Shown: piece after piece, positions 16,737-25,592 of the stretch | Layout: each line of letters begins with the position of its first letter | Position numbering within the stretch: the stretch's first letter is position 1 | NCBI GenBank assembly: GCA_015075725.1 | Contig: JABTTV010000001.1 | Coordinates: forward strand, 3,897,223 to 3,961,222 | DNA from: Anaerolineales bacterium | GTDB taxonomy: Bacteria; Chloroflexota; Anaerolineae; Anaerolineales; Villigracilaceae | Length of the DNA stretch: 64,000 nt | Reading direction: 5' to 3' | Notes under the pieces: generated by a model | Database searches by the model: none | The model's input: only the letters and a program-made list of their open reading frames with translations | Told to the model about the DNA's origin: nothing | Program-made: the position numbers and the translations under genes

Positions 16737-17573
16737 ATGAAACAGAAGTTGTTCCTTTTTATAGCGCTTCTCTTGGCTGCAGGATGCGCGCCCGCCTCTT
16801 CCCCGACCGATGCCGACCCGGCGGCATTAGTTTTACCTTCGCTGGCGGCATCGTCTGCGACGCCCGAGATAACTGAAACTGATTCAACCGTCCCTGCGGA
16901 GATCGAGGCGGAGAATCTTGTCACGTTCGATGAAATGGGAATCGCTGTCGGGTTCGATTATCCCGATGATTTTACTCAAAGCGTCAGCACAAGCGTCGTC
17001 GACGTATATGGACCGAATGCGCCCTTCGAATTGCCATATCCGGCTCATGCGCGAATTTTGTTCACGGCATATACCAACGGGTCTGAAGATATCACAGCCG
17101 CAGGGATCCGCGTTTTTCGGATAGACGAGATCAATGCGCTTCAAGCAGGCGTGGTGGAAAATCTCTCCGCGGTGCGTGAAGGGCAGGCAGATCATCATAA
17201 CGATTTCCCGCGGCTCGCCGGGGCAGGCAATGTGATCGATGCGCAGTTATCCCCCGTCGACTTCAAGAACGGAACCGGTTATCGCTTTCTGCTCACCAAA
17301 TCGTTTTCAGCCGATCCGCTCTTGAGCACCGGCATGACTTATATGTATCAGGGCGTCACGGAGGATGAAAAATATTTTCTTTCTTTCCTTATCAGTGTCG
17401 ACGCGCCCTTCCTCGCGCCGTATCTTAACCAGCCGCTTACAACCGTCGAGGAATTCGAATCCTTCTATTCGAATGTAAATACCCTGATCGATACATCCGC
17501 CCCAGATCAATTCACGCCTCCGCTCGATATTCTGGACGAACTGGTCTCATCCATCGTCATCAGCGAAAAATAA
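16737..17573 (+). CDS. Secreted lipoprotein of unknown function (second of the pair)
   Basis: This encodes 278 residues from the ATG at 16737, 7 nt after the previous stop. The lipobox LLLAAGC is at about residues 12-18, then an Ala/Thr/Ser linker, then a globular domain starting at GIAVGFDYPDDF. General layout and the C-terminal segment parallel the preceding lipoprotein, so a tandem duplication followed by divergence is likely. It precedes hmgA by 11 nt. No catalytic motif is seen. Confidence 0.8.
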   Translation: MKQKLFLFIALLLAAGCAPASSPTDADPAALVLPSLAASSATPEITETDSTVPAEIEAENLVTFDEMGIAVGFDYPDDFTQSVSTSVVDVYGPNAPFELPYPAHARILFTAYTNGSEDITAAGIRVFRIDEINALQAGVVENLSAVREGQADHHNDFPRLAGAGNVIDAQLSPVDFKNGTGYRFLLTKSFSADPLLSTGMTYMYQGVTEDEKYFLSFLISVDAPFLAPYLNQPLTTVEEFESFYSNVNTLIDTSAPDQFTPPLDILDELVSSIVISEK

Positions 17574-17584
17574 GGAGAAACCGA

Positions 17585-18745
17585 ATGCCTTTCTACCATA
17601 AACTCGGAAGCATCCCCCACAAGCGCCATACGCAATTTAAAAAACCGAATGGCAAACTCTACCGCGAAGAAGTAATGGGACTGGAGGGATTCTCATCGAT
17701 CCAGTCCATTCTCTATCATCACTTCCTGCCGCCGCGCGTAAAAGAAACCAGGGACCTCGGCTCTGCAAAACCTCAATACGTGGACTTCGGTCCCATCCGC
17801 CACCGTGCCTTTAAGACGGAACCGATCCTCGCCGGCGCAGATCCGGTCTCCTCCAGGATTCCACTCCTCGGCAATAACGATGTGATCCTTGGCGTTTCGC
17901 GCTCCAAGAACAGCATGAAATATTTCTATCGCAACGCGCAGGCTTACGAAACCTGGTGGGTCCACGAAGGAAGCGGCGTGTTGAAATCGCAGTTCGGCAG
18001 CCTGCCTTTCCACAAGGGAGATTACATCGTCATTCCATTCGGCACGACCTGGAAGATGGAATTGAACGAGGAATGCAAGTTCTTCACCATCGAGAACCCA
18101 AGCCAGATCGAGCCGCCCAAACGATACAGGAATAATTTTGGGCAAATGCTCGAACATGCGCCGTATTGCGAACGCGACATCCGCGTGCCTGAAGAATTGG
18201 AAACCCACACCGAACGAGGTGAGTTCGAAGTGCGCGTTAAGGTGCGCGACAGGATCTCGGTGCATATCCTCGATTATCATCCCCACGATGTCGTCGGCTG
18301 GGACGGCTATCTCTATCCCTGGATCTTCAACATCGAAGACTTCGAGCCGATCACGGGACGCATCCACCAGCCGCCGCCCGTTCATCAAACCTTCGACGCG
18401 CATAACTTCGTTGTCTGTTCCTTTGTGCCGCGCCTCTTCGACTATCACCCGGACGGCATCCCCGCTCCATACAATCATTCCAACGTCCAATCCGATGAGG
18501 TCATCTATTACGCAGAAGGCAATTTCATGTCGCGCAAGGGAATCGAACGCGCGGATATCAGCCTGCATCCTTTTGGTCTGCCGCACGGTCCCCAGCCCGG
18601 CATGACGGAAGCCAGCATCGGCAAGACCGAGACTAAGGAACTCGCCGTGATGGTGGACACCTTCCATCCACTCCAGATGACGGCGCATGCCCTCGAAATG
18701 GAAAAACCCTACATGGAAACCTGGCTGGAAGGCGACGGAGAATAA
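17585..18745 (+). CDS. hmgA: Homogentisate 1,2-dioxygenase
   Basis: This encodes 386 residues. It is a cupin-fold Fe(II) dioxygenase that opens the ring of homogentisate to maleylacetoacetate. The N-terminus PFYHKLGSIPHKRHTQF and the metal-site region NHSNVQSDEVIYYAEGNF, followed by LHPFGLPHGPQPG, fit the family, with His and Glu ligands in these blocks. It is slightly shorter than proteobacterial enzymes (about 430), as in other compact homologues. GGAG precedes the ATG. With hppD three genes upstream it gives two consecutive steps of tyrosine degradation; the later steps (isomerase, fumarylacetoacetase) are not in the window. Confidence 0.94.
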   Translation: MPFYHKLGSIPHKRHTQFKKPNGKLYREEVMGLEGFSSIQSILYHHFLPPRVKETRDLGSAKPQYVDFGPIRHRAFKTEPILAGADPVSSRIPLLGNNDVILGVSRSKNSMKYFYRNAQAYETWWVHEGSGVLKSQFGSLPFHKGDYIVIPFGTTWKMELNEECKFFTIENPSQIEPPKRYRNNFGQMLEHAPYCERDIRVPEELETHTERGEFEVRVKVRDRISVHILDYHPHDVVGWDGYLYPWIFNIEDFEPITGRIHQPPPVHQTFDAHNFVVCSFVPRLFDYHPDGIPAPYNHSNVQSDEVIYYAEGNFMSRKGIERADISLHPFGLPHGPQPGMTEASIGKTETKELAVMVDTFHPLQMTAHALEMEKPYMETWLEGDGE

Positions 18746-18768
18746 TTCCTTTGAAATCGGAGAATGCC

Positions 18769-19479
18769 ATGCAGCGTTGTTGTCACATTCTTTTGCTAAT
18801 CAGCCTGTTCGTTTCTTCATGTAACATGCCCCCCGCAAGCGAAATTACGGATCCCGCTGTTGCCACATCCGCCGTGCAGACCGTCGAAGCGGCGTTGAAC
18901 AATCAGAGTCCTCTCGCCAGCCCGACTGCTGGGGTTTCAGGACAAGACAAAACTCCGTCCGCGGGAGAAGCACCATCGGCAAGCTTCGAAGATGTGACCA
19001 ATTGCCGCACCGGTCCAGGTGTGAATTACCCGCCGGTCACCCAGATCCAGCCAGGAGTTTCCGTCGAGATCGTCGGTTTCCTCCCGCCAAGTTTTTGGAT
19101 CGTTGAAACCGACAAAGGTCAATGCTGGGTGGCGGGTCAATTCGTCACCCCGGCAGGAAACACGAGCGCCGTACCGACCGTCACCGCGCCGCCCCTCCCC
19201 GAGGGGGGCGCACCGCAAAACGTCAGCCTGCAAAAATGGGATATCGCCTGCAATTACGAGACGAATCAAGCCAATGTCACCATTCGCTGGGCGGATAAGG
19301 AAGATGAAACAGGCTATCGCGTCGTGCGCAACGATGTTGTGGTTGCCGAACTTCCTGCAAACTCGATCGAATTCAACGAAACCATCACGCTTTTATCGGG
19401 CCAGACAGTGGGATATCGGGTTATCGCATTCAATCCCGCCGGTGACGCAAGCAGCAAGGCGATAACACTTGGTTGTTAA
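18769..19479 (+). CDS. Lipoprotein with SH3-like and fibronectin-like domains
   Basis: This encodes 236 residues from the ATG at 18769, which has GGAG at 18759; a TTG at 18751 is less likely. The signal peptide ends in LFVSSC. A Ser/Pro-rich linker leads to a bacterial SH3 domain (CRTGPGVNYPPVTQIQPG, then WIVETDKGQCWVAGQFV), a fold often used to bind cell-wall peptides. The last 90 residues look like a beta-sandwich (ITLLSGQTVGYRVIAFNPAG). It is probably attached to the outer face of the membrane. It is the last gene of the hppD-hmgA unit. Confidence 0.8.
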   Translation: MQRCCHILLLISLFVSSCNMPPASEITDPAVATSAVQTVEAALNNQSPLASPTAGVSGQDKTPSAGEAPSASFEDVTNCRTGPGVNYPPVTQIQPGVSVEIVGFLPPSFWIVETDKGQCWVAGQFVTPAGNTSAVPTVTAPPLPEGGAPQNVSLQKWDIACNYETNQANVTIRWADKEDETGYRVVRNDVVVAELPANSIEFNETITLLSGQTVGYRVIAFNPAGDASSKAITLGC

Positions 19480-19489
19480 GTTCTAAAGA

Positions 19490-19525
19490 CAGAAGAGCCG
19501 CGCGAAGGTGCGGCTCTTCTGTTTG
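19490..19525. terminator. Hairpin terminator between convergent genes
   Basis: A 12-bp perfect stem, CAGAAGAGCCGC (19490-19501) with GCGGCTCTTCTG (19510-19521) followed by TTTG, lies between the converging lipoprotein and HAAS-sensor genes and may serve both. Confidence 0.75.
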
Positions 19526-19544
19526 AGGATATTAACCTGGCGAA

Positions 19545-20432
19545 CTACTCACCCACCAGCATCCACTTCGCCATTTTTCCATGCAGCTGCCCGATGCCGC
19601 GCGAAATATTCATGAAGATCGTCCACAATAAAAACCCACCAATCGCCCACAGCGGGTATGTCCATGATGGGAAGAAGATGCGGGTGTCTCCGATCACCAT
19701 CGCGCCCTGATTCAGAGCCTCTTGAAAAACAGGGATCGCGATAAACGCCAGGGAAAAACTCAGCACAAGAACAATCAGGATGAAATAAACAGTTCCCAAA
19801 ACGAATTGAACGAGCATATATAGCAGCATCATCCAGGTTTGCCGGTCCACCAAAAGCGTTTTGAGGCGGTCCAGCCACTTCATGTCATGATGAGAAAAAA
19901 GCGCGCGGCGCGGCATCCGCACACCGAGCAACGCTTCGACCAATCTTCCTTCCAGCAAGGCAAGTCCGCGAATCGAAAGCAGGAAAAGCAGTGAAAGCGG
20001 AAAACCAAAGATAAAGATCAAAAAGGAGATCGAGATCGATGCGCCAGTCACAGCCCAGGTGAAATAGAAGACGCCAGTGATAAAGGCAATGAACATATAC
20101 AGCAGGGCGCCCCAGGCTCGCGGGTCCACATACACGCCGAAGAAATCCCCAAGTATGGAACGCGGCCTGACCGGTTGACTCAAGGCCGGGGAGATGCGGC
20201 GCTCCGCCTCGCGATATGCCTGGGCAGTCTCTTCAGGCAAGCCATATTCCTGGATGATCTTCGCCAGTGCGTCAGTATCGTTTCTTTCAGGTTCCTTTTC
20301 TTTTGCCGAGGCAAGCGCCAGGGTCAGATGTTCCCGCGCATCCGATTGGGCATCCTGCACCAATGCAGGATCCACATTCTTCATCTCCATTTTCAAAGCA
20401 TTCAAATATTCTTCGATTGTATTGAACATCAT
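19545..20432 (-). CDS. HAAS-domain / putative sensor-domain membrane protein
   Basis: This encodes 295 residues. Residues 1-80 form a helical HAAS-type domain (EEYLNALKMEMKNVD, then ALAKIIQEYGLPEETAQAY), common in proteins encoded next to PadR regulators. The remainder has two repeats of a two-TM unit with the conserved loop LEGRLVEALLGVRMPRR, as in the putative-sensor family. Such pairs are thought to report envelope stress, with PadR controlling expression. The ATG begins 1 nt after the padR stop, so the two form an operon. No enzymatic motif is present. Confidence 0.75.
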   Translation of the reverse strand: MMFNTIEEYLNALKMEMKNVDPALVQDAQSDAREHLTLALASAKEKEPERNDTDALAKIIQEYGLPEETAQAYREAERRISPALSQPVRPRSILGDFFGVYVDPRAWGALLYMFIAFITGVFYFTWAVTGASISISFLIFIFGFPLSLLFLLSIRGLALLEGRLVEALLGVRMPRRALFSHHDMKWLDRLKTLLVDRQTWMMLLYMLVQFVLGTVYFILIVLVLSFSLAFIAIPVFQEALNQGAMVIGDTRIFFPSWTYPLWAIGGFLLWTIFMNISRGIGQLHGKMAKWMLVGE

Positions 20433-20433
20433 T

Positions 20434-20790
20434 TCATCCTTTCAAGATCGAATCCACGAACTTCCGGGTTTGTTTCCATAATTCGGTCCACTCAGCCAGC
20501 GCCTCCCGGCCCTCTCTCGTAATCTTGTAATAACGGCGCGGCGGACCTGACACGGACGGTTCAACAACGCTGCCAAGCAAGCCATTATCCTCCAGCGAAC
20601 GCAGGACGGGATATAAAGTCCCCTGCTTCATCATTGGGATATCCGGCGCGCTTTCTTCGAGCATCTTCGCTATCTGATACCCGTACATCGGCTCGCCGCT
20701 GCGGTTCAAAACGCTCAACAGCACCAGCGAGGAGGTTCCCGCATTAAGTTCCTTTTGGAATTTTTTTGTATGAGCATCAAGAACGAACAT
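20434..20790 (-). CDS. PadR family transcriptional regulator
   Basis: This encodes 118 residues from the ATG at 20790, which has AAAGGAG upstream; the longer frame to 20835 lacks a site. The winged-helix DNA-binding domain shows the PadR signature YGYQIAKMLEES followed by QGTLYPVLRSLEDNGLL and RRYYKITREGREAL. It is a cytoplasmic repressor that is typically autoregulated. Its target is likely its own operon with the HAAS-sensor gene, through the inverted repeat just upstream. Confidence 0.9.
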   Translation of the reverse strand: MFVLDAHTKKFQKELNAGTSSLVLLSVLNRSGEPMYGYQIAKMLEESAPDIPMMKQGTLYPVLRSLEDNGLLGSVVEPSVSGPPRRYYKITREGREALAEWTELWKQTRKFVDSILKG

Positions 20791-20823
20791 ATGGGCTCCT
20801 TTCGATAATATCAATTTCTTACT

Positions 20824-20843
20824 ACTAATAATCAAATATTAGT
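20824..20843. promoter_or_regulatory. Candidate PadR operator
   Basis: An inverted repeat, ACTAATA (20824-20830) and TATTAGT (20837-20843), lies in an AT-rich block 34-53 nt upstream of the padR start, where an autoregulatory operator would be expected. Another CTAAT occurs a few bases further upstream. Confidence 0.5.
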
Positions 20844-20881
20844 ATAAATCTAATGATATGTCAAGGGTTTTTGATAGGCAA

Positions 20882-20915
20882 GAAATCAGCCCCGGAGGCG
20901 GCCGGGGCTGATTTC
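20882..20915 (-). terminator. Hairpin terminator of folD
   Basis: A 14-bp perfect stem, GAAATCAGCCCCGG (20882-20895) with its complement at 20902-20915, lies just after the folD stop codon on the minus strand. Confidence 0.8.
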
Positions 20916-20939
20916 ATCACGAAAGGAAACTGCCAGCTT

Positions 20940-21854
20940 CTACTTATTATCCTGGATTTCCGCCGCCCTGAATGTATTTGCCATCAACATTGCAATCGTC
21001 ATGGGACCAACGCCGCCGGGGACAGGCGTGATGAAACCAGCGACTTCCTTCGCTTCTTCAAAATTAACGTCCCCAACCAGGCGCTGAAGAGGTTTGCCCG
21101 TTTTCTGGCTGATCATCTGTGTACCATCCGGATTAAGTTTCGGAATGCCGTTGATCCCCACGTCGATGACCGCCGCGCCGGGTTTGATCCAATCGCCGCG
21201 AACCATCTCAGCACGTCCAATGGCAGCGATGATAATATCTGCATCGCGCAGGACACCGGGGATGTCTTTCGTCTTCGAGTGGACGACTGTCACAGTGGCG
21301 TTTTCCTTGATGAGGAGCAAAGCCGCGGGCATGCCGACGATGTTCGACCGCCCCAACACCACGGCGTTCGCACCAGCGATCTTGACCCCGGCTTCCTTGA
21401 GGAGGTAAATGCATCCATAAGGCGTGCAGGGAACAAAAAGCGGTTCGCGCCCCTTTTGCGCGAGGCGGCCGAGGTTGATGGGCGAGAATCCATCCACATC
21501 CTTCTCGATCGAAATGAGTTGGAGGACGCGTTCTTCATCCAGATGATCCGGCAAAGGCAGCTGCACCAAAATGCCGTTCACCTTCGGGTCGGCGTTCAAC
21601 TCCTTGATAAGTTTTTCCAGGTCCGCCTGCGAGACATCTGCTGGGAGAGGGTGATGATATGACGTCATTCCCAACTCGGCGCATGCCTTCTGCTTCATGC
21701 TGACGTAGGTCGCCGAATCGATCCGGTCCCCCACCAATACGGTCGCCAGACCCGGCTGTGACTTGCCCTCAGCAAGCCGTTTCGCGGTTTTTTCCTTCAC
21801 TCCATCGCGCACCTTCTGCGCTATGGCAGTTCCATCTATTAATTGAGCCGTCAT
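20940..21854 (-). CDS. folD: Bifunctional methylenetetrahydrofolate dehydrogenase / methenyltetrahydrofolate cyclohydrolase
   Basis: This encodes 304 residues, slightly longer than the usual 280-300. The catalytic Lys region YVSMKQKACAELGM, the substrate loop GILVQLPLPDHL and the NADP-binding GRSNIVGMPAALLL are all present, as is the C-terminal PVPGGVGPMT. It interconverts 5,10-methylene- and 10-formyl-tetrahydrofolate in one-carbon metabolism in the cytosol. It stands alone between its own terminator and an 86-nt upstream gap. Confidence 0.97.
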   Translation of the reverse strand: MTAQLIDGTAIAQKVRDGVKEKTAKRLAEGKSQPGLATVLVGDRIDSATYVSMKQKACAELGMTSYHHPLPADVSQADLEKLIKELNADPKVNGILVQLPLPDHLDEERVLQLISIEKDVDGFSPINLGRLAQKGREPLFVPCTPYGCIYLLKEAGVKIAGANAVVLGRSNIVGMPAALLLIKENATVTVVHSKTKDIPGVLRDADIIIAAIGRAEMVRGDWIKPGAAVIDVGINGIPKLNPDGTQMISQKTGKPLQRLVGDVNFEEAKEVAGFITPVPGGVGPMTIAMLMANTFRAAEIQDNK

Positions 21855-21940
21855 GGGTTGCTCCTTGTGCCTTGATTTTCATATAAAATTATATATTCTG
21901 CGCCCGATTCGATATAGTGACATTTGTAACGATAAGAACC

Positions 21941-23656
21941 TTATACAACCTGACTCTGCCCCCCAGCAGGGTAATATTCTCGCATATAACACAAAAAAAG
22001 CGGGATGAAAACCAGCGCCTGCGGCACGAGGAAAAGGCGAGCCTCCGAAACCACTCCGCCAAGAAAATGGACGAGAAACCATAGCGGGACGATTGCAATA
22101 AAAAACCGCTTCAGCAACGGCGACCATTGCCTGTAGTACAACAACCCGACAAAGGGCGCAAAACTGAGAAAACGGAGGAATAATATCAAGGAGAACGGGG
22201 TCAAATTGTAGGATAGGAGTTCAGGTCCGGGGTGATAACCATAAGGGATGAACAACTCACGGTCGGGGTATAACGCCCGTAAAAGGAAAAAAATCACCGT
22301 CCAAACAACCAGGGAAAATAGGATCGAAGCGAGTTTCGCCCTGTCGGTTCGGAAATTTTGGAGCGAGGAAAATCCCATGAATGGAATCAGTCCGCTTGTT
22401 TCGCGATTCAGAGACGCGAAAACCATCAAATAGGGTAACAACTGGAAGAAGTCATTTAAAATCAACAGCCCTGCGCCGAGGTAAAAGATCAAATCGAAGT
22501 ACGTGTTGAAGGAGAGGTCGCTTTGATGGAATGAATTAAGCAACGAGCCGGTCAGGAAGATGATGCCTGCCAGCGAAACCACCTCTGAAAATGCCAGTTT
22601 TCGAAAATAGAAATACGCGAGCAGGAAGATCGTAAAATTTTGGAGGACCCGTAAAAAGACAAAAACCCAAAGGTACGGATCTGCTATCCCGAGAGGTTTC
22701 GCGGCCAAAACCAGGGCCTCGATCAACCACTCCGCAAAGACCCGATATTGCCAGGGATCCAATGCCGCGCCGCTAATCACCGCATTGTGCCTGTCGACCT
22801 GTAAATCAAGCCGCCCTTTAAGTTCTGGGTTTTCAAATTGAAGATAAACTGAATACAAACCCAAGAGAGCAAGCAGGACAAAGACCGCAATCTGTCTTTT
22901 CTTCTGGCTATCCACCGACTCAAACACACTGAAGAAAACAAAGAAAGCAAAACCGAAGCAAACAATTCTCGTAATAACGATCAGGGCATAATACGAGAAG
23001 GGGGTCGAGCTTTTCTTGTTGACGATAAACGGCTTATCCACCAATATGGAATCGAATTTCTCACCATCCCACAATATAGTGACCTTCGCCCTCTTATCCA
23101 ATGGAAACAACGTCAGGGTAGCCCGCTCGCCAATGCTCCCCTGCCAGATCAATTCACCGACAGAGCCGGGGCTTAGGAAAAAATAATCGGATTCAGCCTC
23201 CCACTCCCCTGAAAAAATAAAATCCTCATAGGAATAGGTTTTGTCGTCGAATCTCAGCCATACCCCCTTCATTTGAACCGGATCATTCTCTTCGTCCGGA
23301 TAATCAACCGTGATTTTCAGATTACTGGTTGCCTGGAATAACGGAGATGTCGGATAATGAGGAATCGGGAAAAAGCATGGGCTGAGCAGTAGAGCCAGAA
23401 ACATCCAAAACCCCAGGGTTTTCAGGAACCGAGCCTGGTCCTCAAAATAATGCTTTCTCTTTAAATAAAAGATCAAAGCAAGACTCAAGAAAGATAACAC
23501 AGCAACGATAATTCCCCCAAACAGAGCACGCCTCAAACTCAAACCAAACGATTGAAAGTAAAGGATATAGAGTAGTACGACAAGACTGACTGAAAAGGCG
23601 ACCGATGCCGCAACGACCAAGCCATGTTTGCGGACAAAAGGATTGAGCCTGCTCAA
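21941..23656 (-). CDS. Large polytopic membrane protein, function unknown
   Basis: This encodes 571 residues. Three or four N-terminal hydrophobic segments are followed by an extracytoplasmic domain of about 130 residues (around 105-235), then about nine more hydrophobic segments. A loop, DPWQYRVFAEWLIEAL, follows the domain and resembles the DPWxYR element I have seen in Chloroflexota membrane proteins of EpsG or glycosyltransferase-C style. No clear metal or nucleotide site is seen. Its start overlaps the stop of the mtaB-like gene by 4 nt. Confidence 0.7.
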   Translation of the reverse strand: MSRLNPFVRKHGLVVAASVAFSVSLVVLLYILYFQSFGLSLRRALFGGIIVAVLSFLSLALIFYLKRKHYFEDQARFLKTLGFWMFLALLLSPCFFPIPHYPTSPLFQATSNLKITVDYPDEENDPVQMKGVWLRFDDKTYSYEDFIFSGEWEAESDYFFLSPGSVGELIWQGSIGERATLTLFPLDKRAKVTILWDGEKFDSILVDKPFIVNKKSSTPFSYYALIVITRIVCFGFAFFVFFSVFESVDSQKKRQIAVFVLLALLGLYSVYLQFENPELKGRLDLQVDRHNAVISGAALDPWQYRVFAEWLIEALVLAAKPLGIADPYLWVFVFLRVLQNFTIFLLAYFYFRKLAFSEVVSLAGIIFLTGSLLNSFHQSDLSFNTYFDLIFYLGAGLLILNDFFQLLPYLMVFASLNRETSGLIPFMGFSSLQNFRTDRAKLASILFSLVVWTVIFFLLRALYPDRELFIPYGYHPGPELLSYNLTPFSLILFLRFLSFAPFVGLLYYRQWSPLLKRFFIAIVPLWFLVHFLGGVVSEARLFLVPQALVFIPLFLCYMREYYPAGGQSQVV

Positions 23657-24921
23657 TGAATCTCCCCACGTATAACGCCGTCCCCCATTTCCTGCAAAAA
23701 CACCTCATCCAACTCATTCCACCTTGGCGAAGGGGCTGTCGCGCTCACCCGCAGATAATTTCCCGTCCAGCCTTCCATCCTCCAACCGAATTCATCATAT
23801 TCTGTTGTCGACTCCCACAGAACAGACATGGACTTTCCGATGAATTTTTCTCGATAAGACCTTGCCGACCTTTCAATCGATTCTTGCAGGATGCGATTCC
23901 GCTTCTTTCTTAACTCGGGCTTGATCTGTCCCTTCATCCGAGACGCCCCCGTGCCGGGACGGGGCGAATAGGAGAAGACATGCCCGCCAGAAAAATTCAT
24001 TTCGGTGACAAAGCTCAGAGTGTCTGCAAATTCTCTTTCCGTCTCGCCGGGGAATCCTGCAATCAAATCGGTCGTGATGGCGACATCCCGAATCACCGCG
24101 CGGGCGGCATGGACGAGCTCTCGAAAAGAGTCCGTTGTGGTTTTGCGAGCCATCCGTTTCAGCGTTGAGTCGCTACCAGATTGGAGCGGCAGATGAAGGT
24201 GAGGCATGAGGCGGGAATCTTCCCATAAGGAGAAAAAGCCCGCATCCAGATCCCAGGGTTCGAGAGAGGAGAGTCTCAGGCGGCGGACATCCGTATCCCG
24301 TAAAAGCGCTTTTACCAAATCACGGAGATGAAACCCAAAATCATTTCCCCATGAACCAAGATGAACACCGGTCAGGACAATCTCCTTCGAACCGCCTGCG
24401 AGCGCCGAATTGACGTCGCGAATCACGTCACCGATATGTCGTGAACGTCCTTCGCCGCGGGCGAGTGTCGTAATGCAAAACGTGCATTGGTTGTCGCAGC
24501 CATCCTGCACTTTTATGAATGCTCGCGTGCGGCGATGCAAGCCGGGAATGGGCACCCGGTCGATAGGTTCATGATCGAACGACTCTTTGGGCAAGCCGAG
24601 GATCTCGGAAACGAGCAGATCTTTTTTTTCGTTTGAAATTATATGCCTGACATTGGGGAGGCTCGCGGCTTCCTTCGGCTGGAGGGTAGTCCAACATCCG
24701 GTGGCGGCGATCTCGCTCACGCCCGCCCGCGCGATGGCGCGAACCTTGCCACGAGAGTCAGATGCGGCCTGGGTTGTGACCGCGCAAGTGTTAACCACCG
24801 CCATATCTGCGCGATCGGCAGACGCGACGATCTCGTGCCCCGCAGCGCGAAACTGCCGCGACATGGTTTCGATCTCCGCCTGGTTAAGACGGCAACCTAT
24901 CGTATCGAGAAAGATCTTCAT
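23653..24921 (-). CDS. mtaB: Radical-SAM tRNA methylthiotransferase (MtaB type)
   Basis: This encodes 422 residues. The N-terminal UPF0004 domain, with IGCRLNQAEIE and NTCAVT, supplies three cysteines for the auxiliary cluster. The radical-SAM C-x3-C-x2-C is in QDGCDNQCTFCITTLARG. A C-terminal TRAM-like region follows. MtaB adds a methylthio group to t6A37 of tRNAs reading ANN codons; MiaB is the close alternative, but CRLNQ and length favour MtaB. The ATG lies 7 nt after the lipoprotein stop. Confidence 0.88.
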   Translation of the reverse strand: MKIFLDTIGCRLNQAEIETMSRQFRAAGHEIVASADRADMAVVNTCAVTTQAASDSRGKVRAIARAGVSEIAATGCWTTLQPKEAASLPNVRHIISNEKKDLLVSEILGLPKESFDHEPIDRVPIPGLHRRTRAFIKVQDGCDNQCTFCITTLARGEGRSRHIGDVIRDVNSALAGGSKEIVLTGVHLGSWGNDFGFHLRDLVKALLRDTDVRRLRLSSLEPWDLDAGFFSLWEDSRLMPHLHLPLQSGSDSTLKRMARKTTTDSFRELVHAARAVIRDVAITTDLIAGFPGETEREFADTLSFVTEMNFSGGHVFSYSPRPGTGASRMKGQIKPELRKKRNRILQESIERSARSYREKFIGKSMSVLWESTTEYDEFGWRMEGWTGNYLRVSATAPSPRWNELDEVFLQEMGDGVIRGEIH

Positions 24922-24928
24922 AAAACCA

Positions 24929-25579
24929 TCAAGGCTGCAAAACGACGAAATTGTCGAAAATTATGTCAACGCCCGACGCGCTGAAGGTACCTGCAAGGAT
25001 TCCCACATCGCCGGAAGAAAGAGCTGCATCCTGCGCCTGCGCCACCAGATTCCCGTTCACATAAAAGGTCAACGTGTTTCCGGCACAATCTGCGCGAATA
25101 TGATTGATGGCAAGTCCCTTGTTGATACTGGACGAGGCCAGCAATTCGGATTGACCGAGCAATAACGCCTGGCCTCCTTGAAAGAGACCCATGCCATAGT
25201 AGCCGTCGCTGGTGATGATGAAGAAATAATAGTCCCTCCCGTTATAACGGCAGATCACACCGATGCGGTTCTCATCCGGACCCGCCAATTTGCCGGTATC
25301 CACTTCGACGCGCACGTCGGTGAAATTCCGGCGCGGGGTCGCCCAAAAATTCGTCTGCAAGGCATTGACGAGCATGCGGTAACCGCCGGAATAATAATCC
25401 ATCACGCCTTCGGTGACGAGCAGGCGATCCCAGCCGGTGGTGGGCTGCGCAAAGTCATCCTGAAAGAGCACCGAACCTGACGCTTGCGGCGCGGCGGGAG
25501 CCTGTCCCTGCCCGGGAGGCGCACCCGCGCAGGCGGCAATCAGAGCGGACAAAACGAAAAACAAAAGGAATCGATTCAT
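24929..25579 (-). CDS. Lipoprotein with a concanavalin-like domain
   Basis: This encodes 216 residues from the ATG at 25579; a longer frame into the TPR gene is rejected because the signal peptide starts here. The lipobox is SALIAAC. After a Pro/Gln/Ala linker, residues about 48-215 form a jelly-roll pattern (FQDDFAQPTTGWDRL, GVICRYNGRDYYFFIITSDGYYGMG, FDNFVVLQP) like DUF1080/LamG sugar-binding domains. It is probably surface exposed. A TAAAAT box (complement 25587-25592) lies 7 nt before the ATG, so it may have its own leaderless transcript. Confidence 0.75.
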   Translation of the reverse strand: MNRFLLFFVLSALIAACAGAPPGQGQAPAAPQASGSVLFQDDFAQPTTGWDRLLVTEGVMDYYSGGYRMLVNALQTNFWATPRRNFTDVRVEVDTGKLAGPDENRIGVICRYNGRDYYFFIITSDGYYGMGLFQGGQALLLGQSELLASSSINKGLAINHIRADCAGNTLTFYVNGNLVAQAQDAALSSGDVGILAGTFSASGVDIIFDNFVVLQP

Positions 25580-25592
25580 GAACGCGATTTTA

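Noticed and set aside
17693..18688. 331-residue minus-strand frame opposite hmgA
   Set aside because: hmgA has full family similarity on the other strand; the antisense frame is an effect of GC-skewed third positions.
20853..21662. 269-residue plus-strand frame opposite folD
   Set aside because: It spans the folD terminator and is antisense to a complete folD.
22248..22433. Small plus-strand frames opposite the large membrane protein
   Set aside because: Short, without ribosome sites or motifs, and covered by a clear long minus-strand gene.
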